Positions 17,022 through 24,673 of a DNA stretch of 64,000 nucleotides are shown here, piece after piece. Location of the stretch: the NCBI GenBank assembly GCA_024234635.1, contig JACKNX010000006.1, forward strand, positions 1 to 64,000, written 5' to 3'. Every line of letters starts with the position of its first letter. Positions within the stretch are counted from its first letter, which is position 1. Under the pieces are notes generated by a model, which worked only from the letters and a program-made list of their open reading frames with translations, had not been told where the DNA came from and ran no database searches. The translations under genes and the position numbers were made by a program. Source of the stretch: Pseudomonadales bacterium (GTDB taxonomy: Bacteria; Pseudomonadota; Gammaproteobacteria; Pseudomonadales; Azotimanducaceae).

Positions 17022-18159
17022 TCTCGAAGGGGAAACAGCGCTGAGAGCTGGTCTGCGTGATGCAGGCAGGGTGGTCGTGAAGTTCGGTAGCGCCCTGTTG
17101 ACCAGTCCTGGCACGGGCTTGGAACATGCGAGGATTCGGTCGCTAGTTGATGATATCCATGAGCTTTTGGACGCCGGTCACCAGGTTGTCGTGGTGTCTT
17201 CAGGGGCGGTGGCGGAAGGCTGTGTACGCCTGGGATTGGATCGGCGGCCGGATGCCGTGAGCGACCTGCAGGCCGCGGCGGCGGTAGGGCAGGTGGGCCT
17301 GATGGCGATCTACGAGCAGTTGTTCGTGGCGCGGGGCCGGCATGCGGCCATGGTGCTGCTGACCCACGACGACTTTGCCCATCGTGAGCGCTATCTCAAC
17401 GCGCGGGCGACGCTCAACCGGCTTGTCTCTGCAGGGGTGGTGCCTGTCATCAACGAGAATGACACCGTGGCTACCGATGAAATCCGTTTCGGTGACAACG
17501 ATACGCTGGCCGGCCTGGTGAGCAACGTGGTGGAAGCCGATGTGCTGGTGCTGCTCACCGATGCGGACGGCCTGTACACGGCGGATCCCCGCCAGCAGCA
17601 GGACGCGCCCATGGTCAACTTTGCTGCCGCCAACGACCGGCAGCTGGATGCGATGGCAGGTCCGGGCGGCGCCTTCGGACGCGGCGGCATGGTGACCAAG
17701 CTGGCCGCGGCGCGGCTGGCCGCGGACGGCGGCGCGCATACCCTGATTGCCCCCGGGCGGCTGGAGCGCGTGATTTCGCGTCTCCTGGCAGGTGAGCGCA
17801 TCGGCACCCTGCTGGCGGCGACAGTAGCGCCCCGCGATGCGCGCAAGCGCTGGATTGCGGGGTTGCGCAAATCCAAGGGATGCCTGGTGCTTGACGCGGG
17901 CGCCGTGAGCGCACTGCAACAGGGTGGGCGCAGTCTGTTGTGTGTAGGTGTCAGGCGGGTCGTCGGTCAGTTTCAGCGTGGCGATGTGGTGCGCTTCGAG
18001 GATGAGAACGGGCAGGCCGTCGGCCAGGGTCTGGTCAACTACACCAGTGCTGAAGCGGATCGTCTGATCGGGGTGCCGACAGCAGGTATCGCGTCAGTAC
18101 TGGGTTACGTGAATGAGCCGGAGCTGGTCCACAGGGACAATCTGGTGGTGTATCGCTGA
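17008..18159 (+). CDS. proB: Glutamate 5-kinase with PUA domain
   Basis: The protein has 383 residues. It phosphorylates glutamate, the first step of proline synthesis. The amino-acid kinase domain has VVKFGSALLT, VVSSGAVAEG, PVINENDTVATDEIRFGDND and GRGGMVTK. The C-terminal ~100 residues (SLLCVGVRRVVGQFQRGDVV, ADRLIGVPTAGI) form the PUA domain found in the longer, proline-feedback-inhibited enzymes. The ATG at 17008 overlaps obgE by 14 nt, suggesting coupling. An in-frame start further downstream would remove part of the nucleotide-binding strand and is unlikely. Confidence 0.95.
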   Translation: MFASDLEGETALRAGLRDAGRVVVKFGSALLTSPGTGLEHARIRSLVDDIHELLDAGHQVVVVSSGAVAEGCVRLGLDRRPDAVSDLQAAAAVGQVGLMAIYEQLFVARGRHAAMVLLTHDDFAHRERYLNARATLNRLVSAGVVPVINENDTVATDEIRFGDNDTLAGLVSNVVEADVLVLLTDADGLYTADPRQQQDAPMVNFAAANDRQLDAMAGPGGAFGRGGMVTKLAAARLAADGGAHTLIAPGRLERVISRLLAGERIGTLLAATVAPRDARKRWIAGLRKSKGCLVLDAGAVSALQQGGRSLLCVGVRRVVGQFQRGDVVRFEDENGQAVGQGLVNYTSAEADRLIGVPTAGIASVLGYVNEPELVHRDNLVVYR

Positions 18160-18273
18160 GCCGTAGCGGCGACGATGGAAGGCATCAGCCGGCCTCAGCA
18201 GGTCCGGCGGCGATCGGATCGCTTGTGCGGGCAGTTCGCGGACGCCTTGGCGGCGTCCACGACACCAGGCAGC

Positions 18274-18543
18274 TCAGGCTGCGGCCAGCGCCTTGATATG
18301 CGCGTTCAGGCGCGTCTTGTGGCGAGCCGCCTTGTTCTTGTGCAGGATGCCCTTCGACACCATGTTGTCCAGGATGGGCACTGCGCGGGTATAGGCAGCG
18401 CGTGCGGCGTCCACATCCCGGGCTTCGATGGCGGCGATGACACGCTTCACGGCCGTGCGGGTCATGGAGCGTTGACTGGCGTTCTGGCGACGCTGTTTTT
18501 CGGCCTGGCGGACACGTTTGCGGGCTTGTGCGGAATTGGCCAA
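18274..18543 (-). CDS. rpsT: 30S ribosomal protein S20, TTG start
   Basis: The protein has 89 residues from a TTG codon at 18543-18541, reading M-A-NSAQARKRVRQAEKQR. TTG is chosen because S20 proteins universally start MANS..., and a GGAG ribosome site lies 7 nt upstream. The frame is open further upstream but without S20 sequence. The rest, RTAVKRVIAAIEARDVDAA and NKAARHKTRLNAHIKALAAA, is typical. It binds 16S rRNA. It is divergent from murJ with only 59 bp between the starts, the arrangement common in this class. Confidence 0.95.
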   Translation of the reverse strand: MANSAQARKRVRQAEKQRRQNASQRSMTRTAVKRVIAAIEARDVDAARAAYTRAVPILDNMVSKGILHKNKAARHKTRLNAHIKALAAA

Positions 18544-18602
18544 GGGGAACTCCAGAGTGGGGGGTAAAAACAGGCGCGACAATATGCCGAGCGAGGTTGT
18601 TG

Positions 18603-20165
18603 ATGTCAACTGAGCCCAGGGAAGCGCCTGTTTCGGGCCAGAATGTGGCGCGGCAGGGCGGCGTGGTCGCGGCGATGACGCTGATCTCCCGGGTGGCTGG
18701 TGTGGCGCGCGATATTGCGCTGGCCGGAGTGCTTGGGGCCTCCGGATTGGCGGATGCGTTCCTGGTCGCATTTCGCATTCCCAATTTCTTTCGGCGCCTG
18801 TTTGCCGAAGGCGCCTTCAATCAGGCTTTCGTGCCGGTACTGATGCGCTACCGCGAGCAGGGGGCGCTGGAACTCACCCGCTTCGTCGGCGTGATGGGCG
18901 GCAACCTGGCGGTTGTGCTCGGCATCGTCGTGGTGCTGGGCGTGCTGTTCGCACCTGCCGTGACGATGGTGTTCGCGCCCGGTTTTGTTGGTACCGGCCG
19001 CTTTGAACTTACGGCTTCGCTGCTGCGCATCACCTTTCCCTACCTTGGCTTCATCTCGCTGGCATCGTTCGCCGGTGCCTTACTCAATGCACACCATCGC
19101 TATGCGGCCGCGGCCTTCACGCCGGTGCTGCTGAATCTCTGCCTCCTGCTGGCGGTTGCCGTCAGTCTGCTCACCGGTGGATCGGCGGTGGTGACCCTTG
19201 CCTGGGGCGTGCTGGTCGCCGGTCTGGTGCAGTTGCTGTTTCTGCTCGCCCCGCTGCGGGGGATTGGCATGCTGGTACCGCCGGCGCCGAACCTTGCCCA
19301 TCCCGGAGCGCGCCAGGTTGGCCGGCTGCTGATACCGGCAGTGCTGGCGGCATCGGTCAGCCAGATCAATGCGCTCATCGACAGCGTTCTGGCGTCGACG
19401 CTGATGGTTGGCAGCGTGTCCTGGCTGTACTACGCGGACAGACTGCTCGAACTGCCCATCGGCATGGTGGCGGTGGCGTTGGCCACGGTGTTGCTTCCCA
19501 ACCTCTCGCGACTGGACGCGCGCGGTGAAACACAGAAGTTCCAGCAGACGCTGGACTGGGGGCTGGGCCTGGCGCTGGCACTGGCCATTCCCGCGGCGGT
19601 AGCTCTCGGCATGTTGGCGGAGCCGCTGATTGCGACGATTTTCCAGCGCGGCAGGATGCAGATACTGGACGTGCGGATGACGGCGGCGGCGCTGCAACTG
19701 TTTGCCGTCGGACTGACGCCCATGGTGCTGGTGAAAGTGCTGGCGCCCGCCTATTTCGCCAGGGAAGACACGCGCACGCCGTTTCGTATTGGCGTCGCTT
19801 CCGTCGCCACCAATATCGTCATCAGCCTCCTCGTCTTCCGCTGGTTCGGTCACGTCGGCCTGGCGCTGGCGATGTCCGCCGCCGCCTGTGTGAACGCCGG
19901 TCTGCTGTTGCGCGGGCTGGTGCGGTCGGGTGCCTATGTGCCTGGCTCGACGCTGGTGAGAATGCTCGGCAGGGTAGTGCCGGCAACGCTCGCCATGGCG
20001 GTCGTTCTGTGGGTGGTTACGCCGGCTGCGGAGGCGTGGCTGACGGCAGGCGGGCTGTGGCGGGCGGGCTGGTTGCTGATCGTGGTTGTCGCTGGTGGCG
20101 GCGCCTATTCCCTTTGCCTGTGGTTGCTCGGGTTGCGGCCCGCGGATTTTTTGCATCGTCTCTGA
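18603..20165 (+). CDS. murJ: Lipid II flippase MurJ
   Basis: The protein has 520 residues, about 14 hydrophobic segments. It is a MOP-superfamily inner-membrane protein that flips lipid II for peptidoglycan synthesis. Diagnostic stretches are VVAAMTLISRVAGVARDIALA near the N-terminus, FRIPNFFRRLFAEGAFNQAFVP, FPYLGFISLASFAGALLNAHHRY and APAYFAREDTRTPFRI. The ATG at 18603 gives a short hydrophilic N-terminus before the first helix. An upstream in-frame extension would overlap rpsT. It is followed by ribF as in E. coli relatives. Confidence 0.95.
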   Translation: MSTEPREAPVSGQNVARQGGVVAAMTLISRVAGVARDIALAGVLGASGLADAFLVAFRIPNFFRRLFAEGAFNQAFVPVLMRYREQGALELTRFVGVMGGNLAVVLGIVVVLGVLFAPAVTMVFAPGFVGTGRFELTASLLRITFPYLGFISLASFAGALLNAHHRYAAAAFTPVLLNLCLLLAVAVSLLTGGSAVVTLAWGVLVAGLVQLLFLLAPLRGIGMLVPPAPNLAHPGARQVGRLLIPAVLAASVSQINALIDSVLASTLMVGSVSWLYYADRLLELPIGMVAVALATVLLPNLSRLDARGETQKFQQTLDWGLGLALALAIPAAVALGMLAEPLIATIFQRGRMQILDVRMTAAALQLFAVGLTPMVLVKVLAPAYFAREDTRTPFRIGVASVATNIVISLLVFRWFGHVGLALAMSAAACVNAGLLLRGLVRSGAYVPGSTLVRMLGRVVPATLAMAVVLWVVTPAAEAWLTAGGLWRAGWLLIVVVAGGGAYSLCLWLLGLRPADFLHRL

Positions 20166-20261
20166 TCGTGCCGGCTGACGCTTGCTGCCGTGGCAAGTCC
20201 GTTCAACCGGCGCGGCCGATGTCTCCGCACGTTTTTCAGGGTCCAGGCCGGAATCCGCGCG

Positions 20262-20267
20262 TATAAT
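20262..20267 (+). promoter_or_regulatory. Perfect -10 box (TATAAT) just upstream of ribF
   Basis: TATAAT lies 8 nt before the ribF ATG, so a transcript starting at the normal distance would begin within about two bases of the start codon and be nearly leaderless. No convincing -35 box is seen at 16-18 bp upstream. It may be accidental, with ribF transcribed from murJ. Confidence 0.4.
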
Positions 20268-20275
20268 CCGCCGCC

Positions 20276-21220
20276 ATGGAAGTCATTCGCGGTTATCGCA
20301 ACATCAAGCCCCACCATCGGGGCAGTGTCGTCACGATTGGTAACTTCGATGGCGTGCACCACGGCCATCGGCTGCTGATTGCCCACCTCGTCGCCAAGGG
20401 GCGGGAACTCGGGGCGCCGACCATGCTGATCACCTTTGAGCCACTGCCCAGGGAGTATCTGCAGGGGCAACAGGTTCCCGCGCGTCTGACCCGGTTCCGG
20501 GAAAAGGCGCGGCTGCTTGAAGAGATCGGGATCGATTTCCTGCTCTGCTTTCCCTTTAACCAGCGCACCCGCCAGCAACCCGCGGAATGGGTTTGCGAAG
20601 GCTTCCTGCATGACCTGCTCGCCGTGCGTTATGTTGTAGTGGGCGACGATTTCCGGTTCGGCGAAGGCCGGCGCGGCAACTACGACATGCTTAAAGCAGC
20701 GGGCGACCGGCTGGGTTATGACGTCAGTCATATCGGTACGCTCACCTTTGACCATGAGCGTGTGAGCAGCACACGTATTCGCGAGGCACTTGCGCAAGGC
20801 GATCTCGTGCATGCCGAAAAGCTCCTGGGGAGACCCTACGCGATTACCGGCCGCGTCGTGTACGGCCGGCAGCTCGGGCGGCAGCTCGGCGTGCCAACCG
20901 CCAACATTCGTCTGCAGCGCTACCGCGCTGCGCTGGTCGGCGTGTTTGCCGTTACTGTGGAAGGCCTGTCCAGACCCTTGCAGGGTATCGCCAATATAGG
21001 CGTTCGCCCGACCGTGGATGGCAAGGAGCCGATGCTGGAAGTGCACCTGTTCGATTTCGAGGGGGATGTCTACGGACAACTGCTGAAGGTGACGTTTCGT
21101 CACAAGATTCGAGACGAACGGGCGTTTGAGTCCATTGCCGCGCTGGAACGGCAGATCAAACAGGACATTCTGGACGCGCGGGACTGGTTTGCCCGACAGT
21201 CCGGCGCACCACGTTCGTGA
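20276..21220 (+). CDS. ribF: Bifunctional riboflavin kinase / FAD synthetase
   Basis: The protein has 314 residues. The N-terminal FAD synthetase (nucleotidyl-transferase) domain has TIGNFDGVHHGHR, FEPLPREYL, VVGDDFRFGEGRRGN and VSSTRIREAL. The C-terminal riboflavin kinase domain has ITGRVVYGRQLGRQLGVPTANI and GIANIGVRPT. It makes FMN and FAD in the cytoplasm. No long ribosome site is visible before the ATG, consistent with a leaderless or weakly initiated message. In many relatives ileS follows. Here lspA follows directly, 16 nt after the stop. Confidence 0.95.
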   Translation: MEVIRGYRNIKPHHRGSVVTIGNFDGVHHGHRLLIAHLVAKGRELGAPTMLITFEPLPREYLQGQQVPARLTRFREKARLLEEIGIDFLLCFPFNQRTRQQPAEWVCEGFLHDLLAVRYVVVGDDFRFGEGRRGNYDMLKAAGDRLGYDVSHIGTLTFDHERVSSTRIREALAQGDLVHAEKLLGRPYAITGRVVYGRQLGRQLGVPTANIRLQRYRAALVGVFAVTVEGLSRPLQGIANIGVRPTVDGKEPMLEVHLFDFEGDVYGQLLKVTFRHKIRDERAFESIAALERQIKQDILDARDWFARQSGAPRS

Positions 21221-21236
21221 ATGGTGTGATGAGTAC

Positions 21237-21743
21237 ATGACGTTCCGGAGCCTTGTTATCGCCAGCGTTGTGCTGATTCTCGACCGCATGACAAAACTCT
21301 GGATCGTTGCCGAGCTCGACCTGGGTGAACGGATTCCCGTTCTGCCGGTATTCGACATCGTGCGCTGGCACAATGAAGGCGCGGCGTTTTCGGTGCTTGC
21401 CACGGCGGGTGGCTGGCAGCGCTGGATGTTTGTTGCACTGGCGGTATTCTTCCTCGGTTTCATCGTCTGGGAACTGCGTCGGTTGCCGCGTGGCAACGTG
21501 CTGATGCTGTGGGTGTATGGATTGCTCATGGGTGGCGCCGTTGGCAACCTTGTCGACCGGGTCTGGCAGGGCTACGTGGTGGACTTTCTTCTCGTTTACT
21601 GGCACGACGCCTACTTCCCCGCTTTCAACGTTGCTGACAGCGCATTGACCGTGGGGGCGGTGTTGTGGGGGTGGGCGATGTATCGGGAGTCTCGGGAGCA
21701 GAAACGCGCTGCGCTGCAGTCCGGGGGGGGCAGTGGCCGCTGA
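21237..21743 (+). CDS. lspA: Lipoprotein signal peptidase (signal peptidase II)
   Basis: The protein has 168 residues, four transmembrane helices. It cleaves prolipoproteins before the lipidated Cys. Family motifs are LDRMTKLWI, HNEGAAFS, GGAVGNLVDRV, VVDF (Asp116) and FNVADSALTVG (Asp134). Asp116 and Asp134 occupy the catalytic dyad positions by comparison with Pseudomonas LspA. The start is taken at ATG 21237 because the first helix begins at once. The 3' end overlaps fkpB by 11 nt. Confidence 0.95.
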   Translation: MTFRSLVIASVVLILDRMTKLWIVAELDLGERIPVLPVFDIVRWHNEGAAFSVLATAGGWQRWMFVALAVFFLGFIVWELRRLPRGNVLMLWVYGLLMGGAVGNLVDRVWQGYVVDFLLVYWHDAYFPAFNVADSALTVGAVLWGWAMYRESREQKRAALQSGGGSGR

Positions 21744-22236
21744 TATCATCACACGGGTGCCTTTTCAGGGGGCGACGGTTGCGCCCGGCCGGCGTGTGAC
21801 GCTGCATTTTTCCCTTCTGCTGGAAGATGGTCGCGAGGTTGATTCCACGCGGCGCGGCAAGCCGGTTTCCTGCGTTATTGGGGACGGCAGCCTGCCACCC
21901 GGTTTCGAGGCGGTGATACTGGGCTTGTCGGCGGGCGACGATGGCCAGTATCCGGTGGCCGCGGAGGCGGCGTTCGGCGAGCGTAACGAGGCAAACCTGC
22001 GCTGGTATGCGCGTGCCCAGTTCGGTGACATGGCCCTGGAAGAAGGCCTGGTGGTCTCCTTTGCGGAACCGGGCGGCGAAGTACCTGGCGTCGTGGCGGT
22101 GCTGGAGGACGAGCGGGTGCAGGTGGACTTCAATCACCCGCTCGCGGGGCGCAATCTCGTTTTCGACGTTTCCATCATTTCGGTGTCCGACCACTCGTCG
22201 GCGGCCGACCACCGTCCGGCGGAATCCACTTCCTGA
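21733..22236 (+). CDS. fkpB: FKBP-type peptidyl-prolyl isomerase, SlpA/FkpB type
   Basis: The protein has 167 residues from a GTG start overlapping lspA. VTLHFSLLLEDGREVDST and IGDGSLPPGFEAVILGLSAGD are the N-terminal FKBP strands. The insert-in-flap domain lies in the middle (about residues 70-125), and NHPLAGRNLVFDVSIISV closes the FKBP fold. It is a cytoplasmic chaperone and isomerase. The lspA-fkpB order is conserved, usually followed by ispH, which is missing here. Confidence 0.92.
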   Translation: MAADIITRVPFQGATVAPGRRVTLHFSLLLEDGREVDSTRRGKPVSCVIGDGSLPPGFEAVILGLSAGDDGQYPVAAEAAFGERNEANLRWYARAQFGDMALEEGLVVSFAEPGGEVPGVVAVLEDERVQVDFNHPLAGRNLVFDVSIISVSDHSSAADHRPAESTS

Positions 22237-22292
22237 GGCTGCGTCGGCGGGAATAGTCTGCCGGTATATCACCTACCCAATCCGGTGCAGCC

Positions 22293-22757
22293 ATGGCGGT
22301 GTCTCATCCGTCTGCCGGTTTCACACTTATCGAATTGCTTGTCGCGCTGGCGATACTGGCCATCGTTGCCGCAGTTGCCATGCCCATCTATTCCACGTAC
22401 TCGGACCGTTCCTACCGCAGCGAAGCGCAGGCGGACCTGCTGCTGTGCGCGCAGGGGATGGAGCGTTGGGCGGGTACCAATTTCGACTATCTCGGGGCCG
22501 CGGACACCAATGGTGACGGGGTGGGTGATGCCAATGCCGGCAACCCGGCGGCCCAGGTGTGCGATCCCCGCTCGGTGGATGCGGGGCGCTACACGCTCAC
22601 GGTAGCCGCGACGGCCACGACCTTCACGTTACGGGCGACCCCCATAGCCCAGATGGCTGGTGATGGCTTCATGACCATCGACCAGGCGGGTGCGCGGGCC
22701 TGGGACAAGAACAACAACGGCTCGATCGGTGCTGGGGAGGACGATTGGTCGGAGTAG
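22293..22757 (+). CDS. pilE: Type IV pilin, PilE-like
   Basis: The protein has 154 residues. A 9-residue leader ending in Gly is followed by FTLIELLVALAILAIVAAVAMPIY, the prepilin peptidase site with Glu5 and the N-terminal assembly helix. The C-terminal part has YRSEAQADLLLCAQGMERWA, a second Cys (AAQVCDPRS) and the acidic EF-hand-like DTNGDGVGDANAGN. It resembles PilE-type minor pilins. In Pseudomonas pilE closes the fimU-pilVWXY1Y2E cluster, while here it comes first. A family-1 repeat begins 13 nt after its stop. Confidence 0.88.
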   Translation: MAVSHPSAGFTLIELLVALAILAIVAAVAMPIYSTYSDRSYRSEAQADLLLCAQGMERWAGTNFDYLGAADTNGDGVGDANAGNPAAQVCDPRSVDAGRYTLTVAATATTFTLRATPIAQMAGDGFMTIDQAGARAWDKNNNGSIGAGEDDWSE

Positions 22758-22770
22758 TTTCTTTTTTTAC

Positions 22771-22886
22771 TCCGCCCGCGACGACGTCGCTGGCTGCGCG
22801 TTCGCCCGTCCCTGGGCTCACTTGCGACCGTGCCGCTTACGCTTGCGCTCCAGCGTCCCGCTTCGCCGTCCGTGGCGAGAAACGTC
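22771..22886 (-). repeat. Family-1 116-bp repeat, copy A (inverted)
   Basis: This is the reverse complement of copies C, D and E. It starts just after the pilE stop with a T-rich run, then ACTCCGCC. In the element orientation it runs from GACGTTTCTCGCCA to the terminal palindrome. Each copy has a hairpin near each end and one in the middle (GCCCA-GGGA-TGGGC). It occupies most of the pilE-fimT gap. Confidence 0.8.
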
Positions 22887-22924
22887 GCGTGATCGCGGGT
22901 GTTGGTTGCCGCCCAGGGGGAGAA

Positions 22925-23464
22925 GTGAGGCGTGTCGGGGGTGGATCGACTGGCTTGTCCGCGTTGCGCCGCCAGGTGGGCTTTACGGTGGTTGAGCTGA
23001 TGGTGTCGCTGGCGATTGCGGCGGTGCTGATTACGATCGGGATGCCGGCGTTCAATTCGTTTGTGGCGCAGCAGCGGTTGACGACGACAACGAACGACCT
23101 GATTGGAGCGGTGGCGTATGCGCGCAGCGAAGCGGCGAAGCTGGGCGGTGTGGTGAGCGTGCAGGCGCTGGGTAATGACGATGGGAACGAGTGGGGAGAG
23201 GGTTACTGCGTGATTGCAGGCAATCCGGGGAGTTGCGCGGGCACGCCGCTGCGGCGGATCGAGGTTCCGGTTGGCGTGACACTGGATGGTACGGGCGGAC
23301 TGGATGGTGAGTTTGCGCTGAGTTTCAACGCTCGGGGTCTTCTGGTTGGTGGCGTGACGGGATCGGTGCAGGTGTGCAGCACGGACACGGACGTGACGAA
23401 CGGTCGGGCGGTGAGCGTGAGCGCGATAGGCCGCACCTCCGCGGGAGACCTGACGTGTTTTTAG
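22925..23464 (+). CDS. fimT: Minor pseudopilin, FimT/GspH family
   Basis: The protein has 179 residues from GTG 22925, preceded by AGGGGGAGAA. The leader MRRVGGGSTGLSALRRQVG is positively charged and ends in Gly before FTVVELMVSLAIAAVLITIGMPAF, the prepilin cleavage site and assembly helix. The GspH-like C-terminal domain has DLIGAVAYARSEAAKLGG, GYCVIAG and LSFNARGL, and ends RTSAGDLTCF. GTG 22889 is an alternative start. An ATG at 22745 would place ~60 repeat-encoded residues before the cleavage site and is unlikely. It should prime pilus assembly in the inner membrane. Confidence 0.85.
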   Translation: MRRVGGGSTGLSALRRQVGFTVVELMVSLAIAAVLITIGMPAFNSFVAQQRLTTTTNDLIGAVAYARSEAAKLGGVVSVQALGNDDGNEWGEGYCVIAGNPGSCAGTPLRRIEVPVGVTLDGTGGLDGEFALSFNARGLLVGGVTGSVQVCSTDTDVTNGRAVSVSAIGRTSAGDLTCF

Positions 23465-23471
23465 TTTTTAC

Positions 23472-23587
23472 TCCGCCAGCGACTGCGCCGCTGGCTGCGC
23501 GTTCGCCCGTCCCTGGGCTCACTTGCGACCGGGACGCTTGCGCTGACGCTTCAGTGTCCCGCTGTGCCATCCCTGGCACGACGGGTG
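23472..23587 (-). repeat. Family-1 repeat, copy B (inverted)
   Basis: It begins 8 nt after the fimT stop, in the same orientation as copy A and with the same T-rich entry and CCAGCG...CGCTGG terminal stem. It is more diverged at its other end (GTGCCATCCCTGGCAC in place of TCGCCATCCCTGGCGA), but the hairpin is kept by compensating changes. Confidence 0.75.
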
Positions 23588-23678
23588 GAGTCGTTACTGT
23601 CGCTGGTGGCAACGAACCTTCAGTCTCGATCGACGTCAGCGACGGTGACCTTGCCGCTCCCAGTGGTGGTGTGGGGGC

Positions 23679-23794
23679 GACGTTTCTCGCCAGGGATGGC
23701 GAAGCGGCACATTGGAGCGCCAGCGAAATGCGCCGGAGGCAAGCGTGCCCAGGGATGGTCACGCGCGCAGCCGTTGGCGTCAGCCGACGGCGGA
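23679..23794 (+). repeat. Family-1 repeat, copy C
   Basis: It differs from copy D at only about 4 of 116 positions and lies 168 bp upstream of it, an exact multiple of three. Stems are TCGCCA-GGGA-TGGCGA near the left end and CCGTTGGC-GTCA-GCCGACGG (one wobble) at the right end. Confidence 0.85.
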
Positions 23795-23846
23795 ACCTGG
23801 ACCACAGCGACGGCGCGCCCGCAGTTGCCAGTAGTGTTGAAGGTAC

Positions 23847-23962
23847 GACGTTTCTCGCCAGGGATGGCGAAGCGGCGCATTGGAGCGTTAGCGAAATGCG
23901 CCGGAGGCAAGCGTGCCCAGGGATGGGCACGCGCGCAGCCGTTGGCGTCAGCCGACGGCGGA
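23847..23962 (+). repeat. Family-1 repeat, copy D, contains the likely pilV start
   Basis: It is nearly identical to copy C. Its last 40 bp carry the only usable start codons upstream of the pilV prepilin cleavage site (ATG 23896 and ATG 23923), so repeat sequence appears to encode the PilV leader peptide. Confidence 0.85.
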
Positions 23963-24480
23963 GTAATAAAAAACAGCAAGGCTTCTCCATGATCGAACTG
24001 CTCGTGGCAGTGCTGGTCATGGGCATCGGCGTGCTGGGTATCTCGGCGCTGCAGATGGTGAGTCTGCAGAACAACCGGGGGGCGCTGTCGCGGGCGGAAG
24101 CGGTGCAACTGGCCTACGACATGATGGATCGGATTCGGGCGAACCCGGCGGGGACGCCGCCGGGGTCGACCTATGGCGGAGTGGATCTGGGTGACGGGCC
24201 GCCGAATGCGGCGAACTGCAACAACCAGGTGTGCAGCCAGGGGCAGATGGTGGCGTTCGACCAGGCGGTGTGGAAGTGCAGTCTGGGCAACTACCACGAC
24301 GACGGGGTATGTCAGGGACTGCGTGGCGCCGGGGTGCTGGCGCCGGAGGACGAGCAGCCGGGCCTGACGAACGGCGACGGCAGCATCGTGGTGGATGCCA
24401 ATGGCGTGATCACGGTGACGGTGCAGTGGTCGGAGAGCGGCAACCAGGTGCGCTCGGTGACGATCAACAGTCAGGGCTGA
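23923..24480 (+). CDS. pilV: Minor pilin PilV
   Basis: The protein has 185 residues from ATG 23923. ATG 23896 is an alternative with a GGAG site 10 nt upstream. The leader is basic (MGTRAAVGVSRRRSNKKQQG), then FSMIELLVAVLVMGIGVLGISALQ, the PilV-type cleavage site and helix. NRGALSRAEAVQLAYDMMDRIRANP is diagnostic of PilV. The C-terminal part has three Cys (NCNNQVC and WKC, with GVC further on) and ends TVQWSESGNQVRSVTINSQG. There is no ATG, GTG or TTG between the repeat and the cleavage site. PilV is part of the minor-pilin priming complex. Confidence 0.88.
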   Translation: MGTRAAVGVSRRRSNKKQQGFSMIELLVAVLVMGIGVLGISALQMVSLQNNRGALSRAEAVQLAYDMMDRIRANPAGTPPGSTYGGVDLGDGPPNAANCNNQVCSQGQMVAFDQAVWKCSLGNYHDDGVCQGLRGAGVLAPEDEQPGLTNGDGSIVVDANGVITVTVQWSESGNQVRSVTINSQG

Positions 24481-24557
24481 CCGATGACCAGCAATCACAT
24501 CGCAACGACGAACCGCCTCGATCGCCTTCCCGCAGTCACCAATAACAGTGATGGTGC

Positions 24558-24673
24558 GATGTTTCTCGCCAGGGATGGCGAAGCGGGATGCTGGAGCGTG
24601 AGCGCAAGCGTCCCGGCCGCAAGTGAGCCCAGGGATGGGCGAATGCGCAGCCAGCGACACAGTCGCTGGCGAA
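24558..24673 (+). repeat. Family-1 repeat, copy E, contains the likely pilW start
   Basis: It has the same length and orientation as C and D but diverges more. It keeps TCGCCA-GGGA-TGGCGA, GCCCA-GGGA-TGGGC and a perfect 8-bp terminal hairpin CCAGCGAC-ACA-GTCGCTGG. ATG 24643, the probable pilW start, lies inside it. Confidence 0.8.

Noticed and set aside
22237..22292. Sigma-54 promoter for pilE (PilR target)
   Set aside because: No GG-N10-GC pair with the right context was found in this gap or just upstream.
23374..23922. Long N-terminal extension of pilV through repeats C and D
   Set aside because: It would place ~180 residues before the prepilin cleavage site and overlaps fimT.
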